From Hippasteria phrygiana (taxonomy: Eukaryota; Echinodermata; Asteroidea; Valvatida; Goniasteridae): DNA of 64,000 nucleotides. Both the position numbers and the translations under genes were made by a program. The DNA lies in NCBI GenBank assembly GCA_037893225.1, contig JAZGUH010000279.1, forward strand, positions 620,001-684,000. Reading direction: 5' to 3'. Shown in pieces: positions 11,901 through 25,018 of this stretch; within the stretch, counting starts at the first letter, position 1, and every line of letters begins with the position of its first letter. The notes beneath the pieces are model-generated. The model had not been told where the DNA came from. It searched no databases and worked only from the letters and a program-made list of their open reading frames with translations.

Positions 11901-14066
11901 GAGGTTTGAATTTTCTCCACAAGTTTGAACTCTAAGAAGCCGCCGATAATTGCAACATGTAGCGCCAGATCTAAGCTATCCATACATGTCAAAATTACTG
12001 TATTTGGTTGATATTTCATGCAATTATGAATGAGTAAAGCAAGTCCATACCCCAGGGAATTTGACAGGCATGGAGCAATAAATAAAAGGTAATCTGCACA
12101 CAGATGGTGGCCGGGAAGAAAATAAACATTGCGAGGTTTGAATTTTCTCCACAAGTGTTAACTCTAAGAAGCCGCCGATAATTGGAACATGTAGCGCCAG
12201 ATCTAAGCTATCCATACATGTCAAAATTACTGAATTTGGTTGATATTTCATGCAATTATGAATGAGTAAAGCAAGTCCATACCCCAGGGAATTTGACAGG
12301 CATGGAACAATAATTAAAAGGTAATCTGCACACAGATGGTGGCCGGGAAGAAAATAAACATTGCGAGGTTTGAATTTTCTCCACAAGTGTTAACTCTAAG
12401 AAGCCGCCGATAATTGCAACATGTAGCGCCAGATCTAAGCTATCCATACATGTCAAAATTACTGAATTTGGTTGATATTTCATGCAATTATGAATGAGTA
12501 AAGCAAGTCCATACCCCAGGGAATTTGACATGCATGGAGCAATAAATAGACGGTAATATGTACACAGATGTTGGCCGGAAAGAAAATAAACATTGCGAGG
12601 TTTGAATTTTCTCCACAAGTTTGAACTCTAAGAAGCCGCCGATAATTGCAACATGTAGCGCCAGATCTAAGCTATCCATACATGTCAAAATTACTGTATT
12701 TGGTTGATATTTCATGCAATTATGAATGAGTAAAGCAAGTCCATACCCCAGGGAATTTGACAGGCATGGAGCAATAAATAAAAGGTAATCTGCACACAGA
12801 TGGTGGCCGGGAAGAAAATAAACATTGCGAGGTTTGAATTTTCTCCACAAGTGTTAACTCTAAGAAGCCGCCGATGATTGCAACATGTAGCGCCAGATCT
12901 AAGCTATCCATACATGTCAAAAGTACTGAATTTGGTTGATATTTCATGCAATTATGAATGAGTAAAGCAAGTCATACCCCAGTGAATTTGACAGGCATGG
13001 AGCAATAAATAGAAGGTAATATGCACACAGATGTTGGCCGGAAAGAAAATAAACATTGCGAGGTTTGAATTTTCTCTACAAGTTTTAACTCTGGGAAGCC
13101 GCCGATGATTGCAACATGTAGCGCCCGATCTAAGCTATACATACATGTCAAAATTACTGCATTTGGTTGATATTTCATGCAATTATGAATGAGTAAAGCA
13201 AGTCCATACCCCAGGGAATTTGACAGGCATGGAGCAATAAATAAAAGGTAATATGCACACAGATGTTGGCCGGAAAGAAAATAAACATTGCGAGGTTTGA
13301 ATTTTCTCCACAAGTTTGAACTCTAAGAATCCGCCGATGATTGCAACATGTAGCGCCAGATCTAAGCTATCCATACATGTCAAAATTACTGCATTTAGTT
13401 GATATTTCATGCAATTATAAATGAGTAAAGCAAGTCCATAGCCCAGGGAATTTGACAGGCATGGAGCAATAAATAGACGGTAATATGCACACAGATGGTG
13501 GCCGGAAAGAAAATAAACATTGCGAGGTTTGAATTTTCTCCACAAGTGTTAACTCTAAGAAGCCGCCGATAATTGCAACATGTAGCGCCAGATCTAAGCT
13601 ATCCATACATGTCAAAAATACTGCATTTGGTTGATATTTCATGCAATTATGAATGAGTAAAGCAAGTCCATACCCCAGGGAATTTGACATGCATGGAGCA
13701 ATAAATAGACGGTAATATGTACACAGATGTTGGCCGGAAAGAAAATAAACATTGCGAGGTTTGAATTTTCTCCACAAGTTTGAACTCTAAGAAGCCGCCG
13801 ATAATTGCAACATGTAGCGCCAGATCTAAGCTATCCATACATGTCGAAATTACTGTATTTGGTTGATATTTCATGCAATTATGAATGAGTAAAGCAAGTC
13901 CATACCCCAGGGAATTTGACAGGCATGGAGCAATAAATAAAAGGTAATCTGCACACAGATGGTGGCCGGGAAGAAAATAAACATTGCGAGGTTTGAATTT
14001 TCTCCACAAGTGTTAACTCTAAGAAGCCGCCGATGATTGCAACATGTAGCGCCAGATCTAAGCTAT
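8966..14066 (+). repeat. 22-monomer block, copy 2 (5,102 bp unit)
   Basis: This is the tandem partner of 3864-8964. The rare variants recur at the expected places: GTGTAAATCAAG at about 11800, AATAATTAAAAGG at about 12311, CATAGCCC at about 13438 and AAATATTGCG at about 10502. After 14066 the order departs: at 14119 this copy has GAGTAAAGC where the corresponding copy-1 position has GAATAAAGC. Next comes a monomer with ACACATATGTTGGCC, a private change at 14190. The left 4.1 kb of this copy is the closest match for the third, partial copy at 15082-19221. Confidence 0.92.
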
Positions 14067-15080
14067 CCATACATGTCAAAAATACTGCATTTGGTTGATA
14101 TTTCATGCAATTATGAATGAGTAAAGCAAGTCCATACCCCAGGGAATTTGACATGCATGGAGCAATAAATAGACGGTAATATGTACACATATGTTGGCCG
14201 GGAAGAAAATAAACATTGCGAGGTTTGAATTTTCTCCACAAGTGTTAACTCTAAGAAGCCGCCGATGATTGCAACATGTAGCGCCAGATCTAAGCTATCC
14301 ATACATGTCAAAAGTACTGAATTTGGTTGATATTTCATGCAATTATGAATGAGTAAAGCAAGTCATACCCCAGTGAATTTGACAGGCATGGAGCAATAAA
14401 TAGAAGGTAATATGCACACAGATGTTGGCCGGAAAGAAAATAAACATTGCGAGGTTTGAATTTTCTCTACAAGTTTTAACTCTGGGAAGCCGCCGATGAT
14501 TGCAACATGTAGCGCCCGATCTAAGCTATACATACATGTCAAAATTACTGCATTTGGTTGATATTTCATGCAATTATGAATGAGTAAAGCAAGTCCATAC
14601 CCCAGGGAATTTGACAGGCATGGAGCAATAAATAAAAGGTAATATGCACACAGATGTTGGCCGGAAAGAAAATAAACATTGCGAGGTTTGAATTTTCTCC
14701 ACAAGTTTGAACTCTAAGAATCCGCCGATGATTGCAACATGTAGCGCCAGATCTAAGCTATCCATACATGTCAAAATTACTGCATTTAGTTGATATTTCA
14801 TGCAATTATAAATGAGTAAAGCAAGTCCATAGCCCAGGGAATTTGACAGGCATGGAGCAATAAATAGACGGTAATATGCACACAGATGGTGGCCGGAAAG
14901 AAAATAAACATTGCGAGGTTTGAATTTTCTCCACAAGTGTTAACTCTAAGAAGCCGCCGATAATTGCAACATGTAGCGCCAGATCTAAGCTATCCATACA
15001 TGTCAAAAATACTGCATTTGGTTGATATTTCATGCAATTATGAATGAGTAAAGCAAGTCCATACCCCAGGGAATTTGACA
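12804..15080 (+). repeat. 6-monomer duplication (1,391 bp offset)
   Basis: Bases 12804-13689 match 14195-15080 at an offset of 1,391 (6 x 232 minus 1), including CCAGTGAATTTG beside the 231 bp deletion and CATAGCCC about 460 bp later. The partners differ upstream at 12803/14194 and at 13690/15081, where the right copy has CAGGCATGG in place of CATGCATGG. This short duplication sits between the second and third copies of the 5.1 kb block. It explains why the third copy lies 24 rather than 22 monomers from the second. Confidence 0.83.
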
Positions 15081-15081
15081 G

Positions 15082-18000
15082 GCATGGAGCAATAAATAGA
15101 CGGTAATATGTACACAGATGTTGGCCGGAAAGAAAATAAACATTGCGAGGTTTGAATTTTCTCCACAAGTTTGAACTCTAAGAAGCCGCCGATAATTGCA
15201 ACATGTAGCGCCAGATCTAAGCTATCCATACATGTCGAAATTACTGTATTTGGTTGATATTTCATGCAATTATGAATGAGTAAAGCAAGTCCATACCCCA
15301 GGGAATTTGACAGGCATGGAGCAATAAATAAAAGGTAATCTGCACACAGATGGTGGCCGGGAAGAAAATAAACATTGCGAGGTTTGAATTTTCTCCACAA
15401 GTGTTAACTCTAAGAAGCCGCCGATGATTGCAACATGTAGCGCCAGATCTAAGCTATCCATACATGTCAAAATTACTGTATTTGGTTGATATTTCATGCA
15501 ATTATGAATGAGTAAAGCAAGTCCATACCCCAGGGAATTTGACAGGCATGGAGCAATAAATAAAAGGTAATCTGCACACAGATGGTGGCCGGAAAGAAAA
15601 TAAACATTGCGAGGTTTGAATTTTCTCCACAAGTGTTAACTCTAAGAAGCCGCCGATAATTGGAACATGTAGCGCCAGATCTAAGCTATCCATACATGTC
15701 AAAATTACTGAATTTGGTTGATATTTCATGCAATTATGAATGAGTAAAGCAAGTCCATACCCCAGGGAATTTGACATGCATGGAGCAATAAATAGACGGT
15801 AATATGTACACAGATGTTGGCCGGAAAGAAAATAAACATTGCGAGGTTTGAATTTTCTCCACAAGTTTGAACTCTAAGAAGCCGCCGATAATTGCAACAT
15901 GTAGCGCCAGATCTAAGCTATCCATACATGTCAAAATTACTGTATTTGGTTGATATTTCATGCAATTATGAATGAGTAAAGCAAGTCCATACCCCAGGGA
16001 ATTTGACAGGCATGGAGCAATAAATAAAAGGTAATCTGCACACAGATGGTGGCCGGGAAGAAAATAAATATTGCGAGGTTTGAATTTTCTCCACAAGTGT
16101 TAACTCTAAGAAGCCGCCGATGATTGCAACATGTAGCGCCAGATCTAAGCTATCCATACATGTCAAAAGTACTGAATTTGGTTGATATTTCATGCAATTA
16201 TGAATGAGTAAAGCAAGTCATACCCCAGGGAATTTGACAGGCATGGAGCAATAAATAGAAGGTAATATGCACACAGATGTTGGCCGGAAAGAAAATAAAC
16301 ATTGCGAGGTTTGAATTTTCTCTACAAGTTTTAACTCTGGGAAGCCGCCGATGATTGCAACATGTAGCGCCCGATCTAAGCTATACATACATGTCAAAAT
16401 TACTGCATTTGGTTGATATTTCATGCAATTATGAATGAGTAAAGCAAGTCCATACCCCAGGGAATTTGACAGGCATGGAGCAATAAATAAAAGGTAATAT
16501 GCACACAGATGTTGGCCGGAAAGAAAATAAACATTGCGAGGTTTGAATTTTCTCCACAAGTTTGAACTCTAAGAATCCGCCGATGATTGCAACATGTAGC
16601 GCCAGATCTAAGCTATCCATACATGTCAAAATTACTGCATTTAGTTGATATTTCATGCAATTATAAATGAGTAAAGCAAGTCCATACCCCAGGGAATTTG
16701 ACAGGCATGGAGCAATAAATAGACGGTAATATGCACACAGATGGTGGCCGGAAAGAAAATAAACATTGCGAGGTTTGAATTTTCTCCACAAGTGTTAACT
16801 CTAAGAAGCCGCCGATAATTGCAACATGTAGCGCCAGATCTAAGCTATCCATACATGTCAAAAATACTGCATTTGGTTGATATTTCATGCAATTATGAAT
16901 GAATAAAGCAAGTCCATACCCCAGGGAATTTGACATGCATGGAGCAATAAATAGACGGTAACATGTACACAGATGTTGGCCGGAAAGAAAATAAACATTG
17001 CGAGGTTTGAATTTTCTCCACAAGTTTTAACTCTAAGAAGCCGCCGATGATTGCAACATGTAGCGCCAGATCTAAGCTATCCATACATGTCAAAAATACT
17101 GCATTTGGTTGATATTTCATGCAATTATGAATGAATAAAGCAAGTCCATACCCCAGGGAATTTGACATGCATGGAGCAATAAATAGACGGTAATATGTAC
17201 ACAGATGTTGGCCGGAAAGAAAATAAACATTGCGAGGTTTGAATTTTCTCTACAAGTTTTAACTCTGGGAAGCCGCCGGTGATTGCAACATGTAGCGCCA
17301 GATCTAAGCTATACATACATGTCAAAATTACTGCATTTGGTTGATATTTCATGCAATTATGAATGTGTAAATCAAGTCCATACCCCAGGGAATTTGACAT
17401 GCATGGAGCAATAAATAGACGGTAATATGTACACAGATGTTGGCCGGAAAGAAAATAAACATTGCGAGGTTTGAATTTTCTCCACAAGTTTGAACTCTAA
17501 GAAGCCGCCGATAATTGCAACATGTAGCGCCAGATCTAAGCTATCCATACATGTCAAAATTACTGTATTTGGTTGATATTTCATGCAATTATGAATGAGT
17601 AAAGCAAGTCCATACCCCAGGGAATTTGACAGGCATGGAGCAATAAATAAAAGGTAATCTGCACACAGATGGTGGCCGGGAAGAAAATAAACATTGCGAG
17701 GTTTGAATTTTCTCCACAAGTGTTAACTCTAAGAAGCCGCCGATAATTGGAACATGTAGCGCCAGATCTAAGCTATCCATACATGTCAAAATTACTGAAT
17801 TTGGTTGATATTTCATGCAATTATGAATGAGTAAAGCAAGTCCATACCCCAGGGAATTTGACAGGCATGGAACAATAATTAAAAGGTAATCTGCACACAG
17901 ATGGTGGCCGGGAAGAAAATAAACATTGCGAGGTTTGAATTTTCTCCACAAGTGTTAACTCTAAGAAGCCGCCGATAATTGCAACATGTAGCGCCAGATC

Positions 18001-19221
18001 TAAGCTATCCATACATGTCAAAATTACTGAATTTGGTTGATATTTCATGCAATTATGAATGAGTAAAGCAAGTCCATACCCCAGGGAATTTGACATGCAT
18101 GGAGCAATAAATAGACGGTAATATGTACACAGATGTTGGCCGGAAAGAAAATAAACATTGCGAGGTTTGAATTTTCTCCACAAGTTTGAACTCTAAGAAG
18201 CCGCCGATAATTGCAACATGTAGCGCCAGATCTAAGCTATCCATACATGTCAAAATTACTGTATTTGGTTGATATTTCATGCAATTATGAATGAGTAAAG
18301 CAAGTCCATACCCCAGGGAATTTGACAGGCATGGAGCAATAAATAAAAGGTAATCTGCACACAGATGGTGGCCGGGAAGAAAATAAACATTGCGAGGTTT
18401 GAATTTTCTCCACAAGTGTTAACTCTAAGAAGCCGCCGATGATTGCAACATGTAGCGCCAGATCTAAGCTATCCATACATGTCAAAAGTACTGAATTTGG
18501 TTGATATTTCATGCAATTATGAATGAGTAAAGCAAGTCATACCCCAGTGAATTTGACAGGCATGGAGCAATAAATAGAAGGTAATATGCACACAGATGTT
18601 GGCCGGAAAGAAAATAAACATTGCGAGGTTTGAATTTTCTCTACAAGTTTTAACTCTGGGAAGCCGCCGATGATTGCAACATGTAGCGCCCGATCTAAGC
18701 TATACATACATGTCAAAATTACTGCATTTGGTTGATATTTCATGCAATTATGAATGAGTAAAGCAAGTCCATACCCCAGGGAATTTGACAGGCATGGAGC
18801 AATAAATAAAAGGTAATATGCACACAGATGTTGGCCGGAAAGAAAATAAACATTGCGAGGTTTGAATTTTCTCCACAAGTTTGAACTCTAAGAATCCGCC
18901 GATGATTGCAACATGTAGCGCCAGATCTAAGCTATCCATACATGTCAAAATTACTGCATTTAGTTGATATTTCATGCAATTATAAATGAGTAAAGCAAGT
19001 CCATAGCCCAGGGAATTTGACAGGCATGGAGCAATAAATAGACGGTAATATGCACACAGATGGTGGCCGGAAAGAAAATAAACATTGCGAGGTTTGAATT
19101 TTCTCCACAAGTGTTAACTCTAAGAAGCCGCCGATAATTGCAACATGTAGCGCCAGATCTAAGCTATCCATACATGTCAAAAATACTGCATTTGGTTGAT
19201 ATTTCATGCAATTATGAATGA
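15082..19221 (+). repeat. Third, partial copy of the 22-monomer block
   Basis: Bases 15082-19221 match 9517-13656 at an offset of 5,565 (24 x 232 minus 3), about 4.14 kb with no difference seen. It shares G at the site where copy 1 has A6259, so that base is private to copy 1. It carries the same rare variants, such as GTGTAAATCAAG at about 17364 and AATAATTAAAAGG at about 17873. It ends at 19222, where GAATAAAGC replaces GAGTAAAGC. Confidence 0.9.
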
Positions 19222-20612
19222 ATAAAGCAAGTCCATACCCCAGGGAATTTGACATGCATGGAGCAATAAATAGACGGTAACATGTACACAGATGTTGGCC
19301 GGAAAGAAAATAAACATTGCGAGGTTTGAATTTTCTCCACAAGTTTTAACTCTAAGAAGCCGCCGATGATTGCAACATGTAGCGCCAGATCTAAGCTATC
19401 CATACATGTCAAAAATACTGCATTTGGTTGATATTTCATGCAATTATGAATGAGTAAAGCAAGTCCATACCCCAGGGAATTTGACAGGCATGGAGCAATA
19501 AATAAAAGGTAATCTGCACACAGATGGTGGCCGGGAAGAAAATAAACATTGCGAGGTTTGAATTTTCTCCACAAGTGTTAACTCTAAGAAGCCGCCGATG
19601 ATTGCAACATGTAGCGCCAGATCTAAGCTATCCATACATGTCAAAAGTACTGAATTTGGTTGATATTTCATGCAATTATGAATGAGTAAAGCAAGTCATA
19701 CCCCAGTGAATTTGACAGGCATGGAGCAATAAATAGAAGGTAATATGCACACAGATGTTGGCCGGAAAGAAAATAAACATTGCGAGGTTTGAATTTTCTC
19801 TACAAGTTTTAACTCTGGGAAGCCGCCGATGATTGCAACATGTAGCGCCCGATCTAAGCTATACATACATGTCAAAATTACTGCATTTGGTTGATATTTC
19901 ATGCAATTATGAATGAGTAAAGCAAGTCCATACCCCAGGGAATTTGACAGGCATGGAGCAATAAATAAAAGGTAATATGCACACAGATGTTGGCCGGAAA
20001 GAAAATAAACATTGCGAGGTTTGAATTTTCTCCACAAGTTTGAACTCTAAGAATCCGCCGATGATTGCAACATGTAGCGCCAGATCTAAGCTATCCATAC
20101 ATGTCAAAATTACTGCATTTAGTTGATATTTCATGCAATTATAAATGAGTAAAGCAAGTCCATAGCCCAGGGAATTTGACAGGCATGGAGCAATAAATAG
20201 ACGGTAATATGCACACAGATGGTGGCCGGAAAGAAAATAAACATTGCGAGGTTTGAATTTTCTCCACAAGTGTTAACTCTAAGAAGCCGCCGATAATTGC
20301 AACATGTAGCGCCAGATCTAAGCTATCCATACATGTCAAAAATACTGCATTTGGTTGATATTTCATGCAATTATGAATGAATAAAGCAAGTCCATACCCC
20401 AGGGAATTTGACATGCATGGAGCAATAAATAGACGGTAACATGTACACAGATGTTGGCCGGAAAGAAAATAAACATTGCGAGGTTTGAATTTTCTCCACA
20501 AGTTTTAACTCTAAGAAGCCGCCGATGATTGCAACATGTAGCGCCAGATCTAAGCTATCCATACATGTCAAAAATACTGCATTTGGTTGATATTTCATGC
20601 AATTATGAATGA
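18263..20612 (+). repeat. 5-monomer tandem duplication (1,159 bp unit)
   Basis: Bases 18263-19453 match 19422-20612 at an offset of 1,159 (5 x 232 minus 1). Mismatches bound it at 18262/19421 (T/C in CTGTATTT against CTGCATTT) and at 19454/20613 (GAG against GAA). The two copies overlap by about 30 bp, so this is a direct tandem duplication of one marker cassette. It brings two 231 bp monomers to the closest spacing in the window (18321 and 19480). Confidence 0.87.
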
Positions 20613-23054
20613 ATAAAGCAAGTCCATACCCCAGGGAATTTGACATGCATGGAGCAATAAATAGACGGTAATATGTACACAGATTTTGGCCGGAAAGAAA
20701 ATAAACATTGCGAGGTTTGAATTTTCTCTACAAGTTTTAACTCTGGGAAGCCGCCGATGATTGCAACATGTAGCGCCAGATCTAAGCTATACATACATGT
20801 CAAAATTACTGCATTTGGTTGATATTTCATGCAATTATGAATGAGTAAAGCAAGTCCATACCCCAGGGAATTTGACATGCATGGAGCAATAAATAGACGG
20901 TAATATGTACACAGATGTTGGCCGGAAAGAAAATAAACATTGCGAGGTTTGAATTTTCTCCACAAGTTTTAACTCTGGGAAGCCGCCGGTGATTGCAACA
21001 TGTAGCGCCAGATCTAAGCTATACATACATGTCAAAATTACTGCATTTGGTTGATATTTCATGCAATTATGAATGAGTAAAGCAAGTCCATACCCCAGGG
21101 AATTTGACATGCATGGAGCAATAAATAGACGGTAATATGTACACAGATGTTGGCCGGAAAGAACATAAACATTGCGAGGTTTGAATTTTCTCCACAAGTG
21201 TTAACTCTAAGAAGCCGCCGATATTTGCAACATGTAGCGCCAGATCTAAGCTATCGATACATGTCAAAATTACTGCATTTGGTTGATATTTCATGCAATT
21301 ATGAATGAGTAAAGCAAGTCCATACCCCAGGGAATTTGACATGCATGGAGCAATAAATAGACGGTAATATGTACACAGATGTTGGCCGGAAAGAAAATAA
21401 AAATTGCGAGGTTTGAATTTTCTCCACAAGTTTGAACTCTAAGAAGCCGCCGATAATTGCAACATGTAGCGCCAGATCTAAGCTATCCATACATGTCAAA
21501 ATTACTGTATTTGGTTGATATTTCATGCAATTATGAATGAGTAAAGCAAGTCCATACCCCGGGGAATTTGACAGGCATGGAGCAATAAATAAAAGGTAAT
21601 CTGCACACAGATGGTGGCCGGGAAGAAAATAAACATTGCGAGGTTTGAATTTTCTCCACAAGTGTTAACTCTAAGAAGCCGCCGATAATTGGAACATGTA
21701 GCGCCAGATCTAAGCTATACATACATGTCAAAATTACTGAATTTGGTCGATATTTCATGCAATTATGAATGAGTAAAGCAAGTCCATACCCCAGGGAATT
21801 TGACAGGCATGGAGCAATAATTAAAAGGTAATCTGCACACAGATGGTGGCCGGGAAGAAAATAAACATTGCGAGGTTTGAATTTTCTCCACAAGTGTTAA
21901 CTCTAAGAAGCCGCCGATAATTGCAACATGTAGCGCCAGATCTAAGCTATCCATACATGTCAAAATTACTGAATTTGGTTGATATTTCATGCAATTATGA
22001 ATGAGTAAAGCAAGTCCATACCCCAGGGAATTTGACATGCATGGAGCAATAAATAGACGGTAATATGTACACAGATGTTGGCCGGAAAGAAAATAAACAT
22101 TGCGAGGTTTGAATTTTCTCCACAAGTTTGAACTCTAAGAAGCCGCCGATAATTGCAACATGTAGCGCCAGATCTAAGCTATCCATACATGTCAAAATTA
22201 CTGTATTTGGTTGATATTTCATGCAATTATGAATGAGTAAAGCAAGTCCATACCCCAGGGAATTTGACAGGCATGGAGCAATAAATAAAAGGTAATCTGC
22301 ACACAGATGGTGGCCGGGAAGAAAATAAACATTGCGAGGTTTGAATTTTCTCCACAAGTGTTAACTCTAAGAAGCCGCCGATGATTGCAACATGTAGCGC
22401 CAGATCTAAGCTATCCATACATGTCAAAAGTACTGAATTTGGTTGATATTTCATGCAATTATGAATGAGTAAAGCAAGTCATACCCCAGGGAATTTGACA
22501 GGCATGGAGCAATAAATAGAAGGTAATATGCACACAGATGTTGGCCGGAAAGAAAATAAACATTGCGAGGTTTGAATTTTCTCTACAAGTTTTAACTCTG
22601 GGAAGCCGCCGATGATTGCAACATGTAGCGCCCGATCTAAGCTATACATACATGTCAAAATTACTGCATTTGGTTGATATTTCATGCAATTATGAATGAG
22701 TAAAGCAAGTCCATACCCCAGGGAATTTGACAGGCATGGAGCAATAAATAAAAGGTAATATGCACACAGATGTTGGCCGGAAAGAAAATAAACATTGCGA
22801 GGTTTGAATTTTCTCCACAAGTTTGAACTCTAAGAATCCGCCGATGATTGCAACATGTAGCGCCAGATCTAAGCTATCCATACATGTCAAAATTACTGCA
22901 TTTAGTTGATATTTCATGCAATTATAAATGAGTAAAGCAAGTCCATACCCCAGGGAATTTGACAGGCATGGAGCAATAAATAGACGGTAATATGCACACA
23001 GATGGTGGCCGGAAAGAAAATAAACATTGCGAGGTTTGAATTTTCTCCACAAGT
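19422..23054 (+). repeat. 19-monomer-offset block, copy 1 (4,406 bp offset)
   Basis: Bases 19422-23054 match 23828-27460 at an offset of 4,406 (19 x 232 minus 2). I found one difference: T20685 (AGATTTTGG) against G25091 (AGATGTTGG). The block includes the rare GAACATAAAC / CGATATTTGC / TATCGATAC monomer at about 21103, a copy with AAATAAAAATTGCG at about 21400, CCCCGGGGAA at about 21558 and GGTCGATATTTC at about 21747. All recur in copy 2. Confidence 0.9.
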
Positions 23055-25018
23055 TTGAACTCTAAGAAGCCGCCGATAATTGCAACATGTAGCGCCAGAT
23101 CTAAGCTATCCATACATGTCAAAATTACTGTATTTGGTTGATATTTCATGCAATTATGAATGAGTAAAGCAAGTCCATACCCCAGGGAATTTGACAGGCA
23201 TGGAGCAATAAATAAAAGGTAATCTGCACACAGATGGTGGCCGGGAAGAAAATAAACATTGCGAGGTTTGAATTTTCTCCACAAGTGTTAACTCTAAGAA
23301 GCCGCCGATAATTGGAACATGTAGCGCCAGATCTAAGCTATCCATACATGTCAAAATTACTGAATTTGGTTGATATTTCATGCAATTATGAATGAGTAAA
23401 GCAAGTCCATACCCCAGGGAATTTGACAGGCATGGAACAATAATTAAAAGGTAATCTGCACACAGATGGTGGCCGGGAAGAAAATAAACATTGCGAGGTT
23501 TGAATTTTCTCCACAAGTGTTAACTCTAAGAAGCCGCCGATAATTGCAACATGTAGCGCCAGATCTAAGCTATCCATACATGTCAAAATTACTGAATTTG
23601 GTTGATATTTCATGCAATTATGAATGAGTAAAGCAAGTCCATACCCCAGGGAATTTGACATGCATGGAGCAATAAATAGACGGTAATATGTACACAGATG
23701 TTGGCCGGAAAGAAAATAAACATTGCGAGGTTTGAATTTTCTCCACAAGTTTGAACTCTAAGAAGCCGCCGATAATTGCAACATGTAGCGCCAGATCTAA
23801 GCTATCCATACATGTCAAAATTACTGTATTTGGTTGATATTTCATGCAATTATGAATGAGTAAAGCAAGTCCATACCCCAGGGAATTTGACAGGCATGGA
23901 GCAATAAATAAAAGGTAATCTGCACACAGATGGTGGCCGGGAAGAAAATAAACATTGCGAGGTTTGAATTTTCTCCACAAGTGTTAACTCTAAGAAGCCG
24001 CCGATGATTGCAACATGTAGCGCCAGATCTAAGCTATCCATACATGTCAAAAGTACTGAATTTGGTTGATATTTCATGCAATTATGAATGAGTAAAGCAA
24101 GTCATACCCCAGTGAATTTGACAGGCATGGAGCAATAAATAGAAGGTAATATGCACACAGATGTTGGCCGGAAAGAAAATAAACATTGCGAGGTTTGAAT
24201 TTTCTCTACAAGTTTTAACTCTGGGAAGCCGCCGATGATTGCAACATGTAGCGCCCGATCTAAGCTATACATACATGTCAAAATTACTGCATTTGGTTGA
24301 TATTTCATGCAATTATGAATGAGTAAAGCAAGTCCATACCCCAGGGAATTTGACAGGCATGGAGCAATAAATAAAAGGTAATATGCACACAGATGTTGGC
24401 CGGAAAGAAAATAAACATTGCGAGGTTTGAATTTTCTCCACAAGTTTGAACTCTAAGAATCCGCCGATGATTGCAACATGTAGCGCCAGATCTAAGCTAT
24501 CCATACATGTCAAAATTACTGCATTTAGTTGATATTTCATGCAATTATAAATGAGTAAAGCAAGTCCATAGCCCAGGGAATTTGACAGGCATGGAGCAAT
24601 AAATAGACGGTAATATGCACACAGATGGTGGCCGGAAAGAAAATAAACATTGCGAGGTTTGAATTTTCTCCACAAGTGTTAACTCTAAGAAGCCGCCGAT
24701 AATTGCAACATGTAGCGCCAGATCTAAGCTATCCATACATGTCAAAAATACTGCATTTGGTTGATATTTCATGCAATTATGAATGAATAAAGCAAGTCCA
24801 TACCCCAGGGAATTTGACATGCATGGAGCAATAAATAGACGGTAACATGTACACAGATGTTGGCCGGAAAGAAAATAAACATTGCGAGGTTTGAATTTTC
24901 TCCACAAGTTTTAACTCTAAGAAGCCGCCGATGATTGCAACATGTAGCGCCAGATCTAAGCTATCCATACATGTCAAAAATACTGCATTTGGTTGATATT
25001 TCATGCAATTATGAATGA
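23005..25018 (+). repeat. Partial copy of 17440-19453
   Basis: Bases 23005-25018 match 17440-19453 at an offset of 5,565 over about 2.0 kb, including AATAATTAAAAGG at about 23441, CCAGTGAATTTG at about 24112 and CATAGCCC at about 24569. The left limit is at 23004, where the host monomer has GATGGTGG against GATGTTGG in the source. The right limit is 25019/19454. It overlaps the start of the second 4,406-offset copy at 23828, so two duplication histories are stacked here. Confidence 0.86.
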
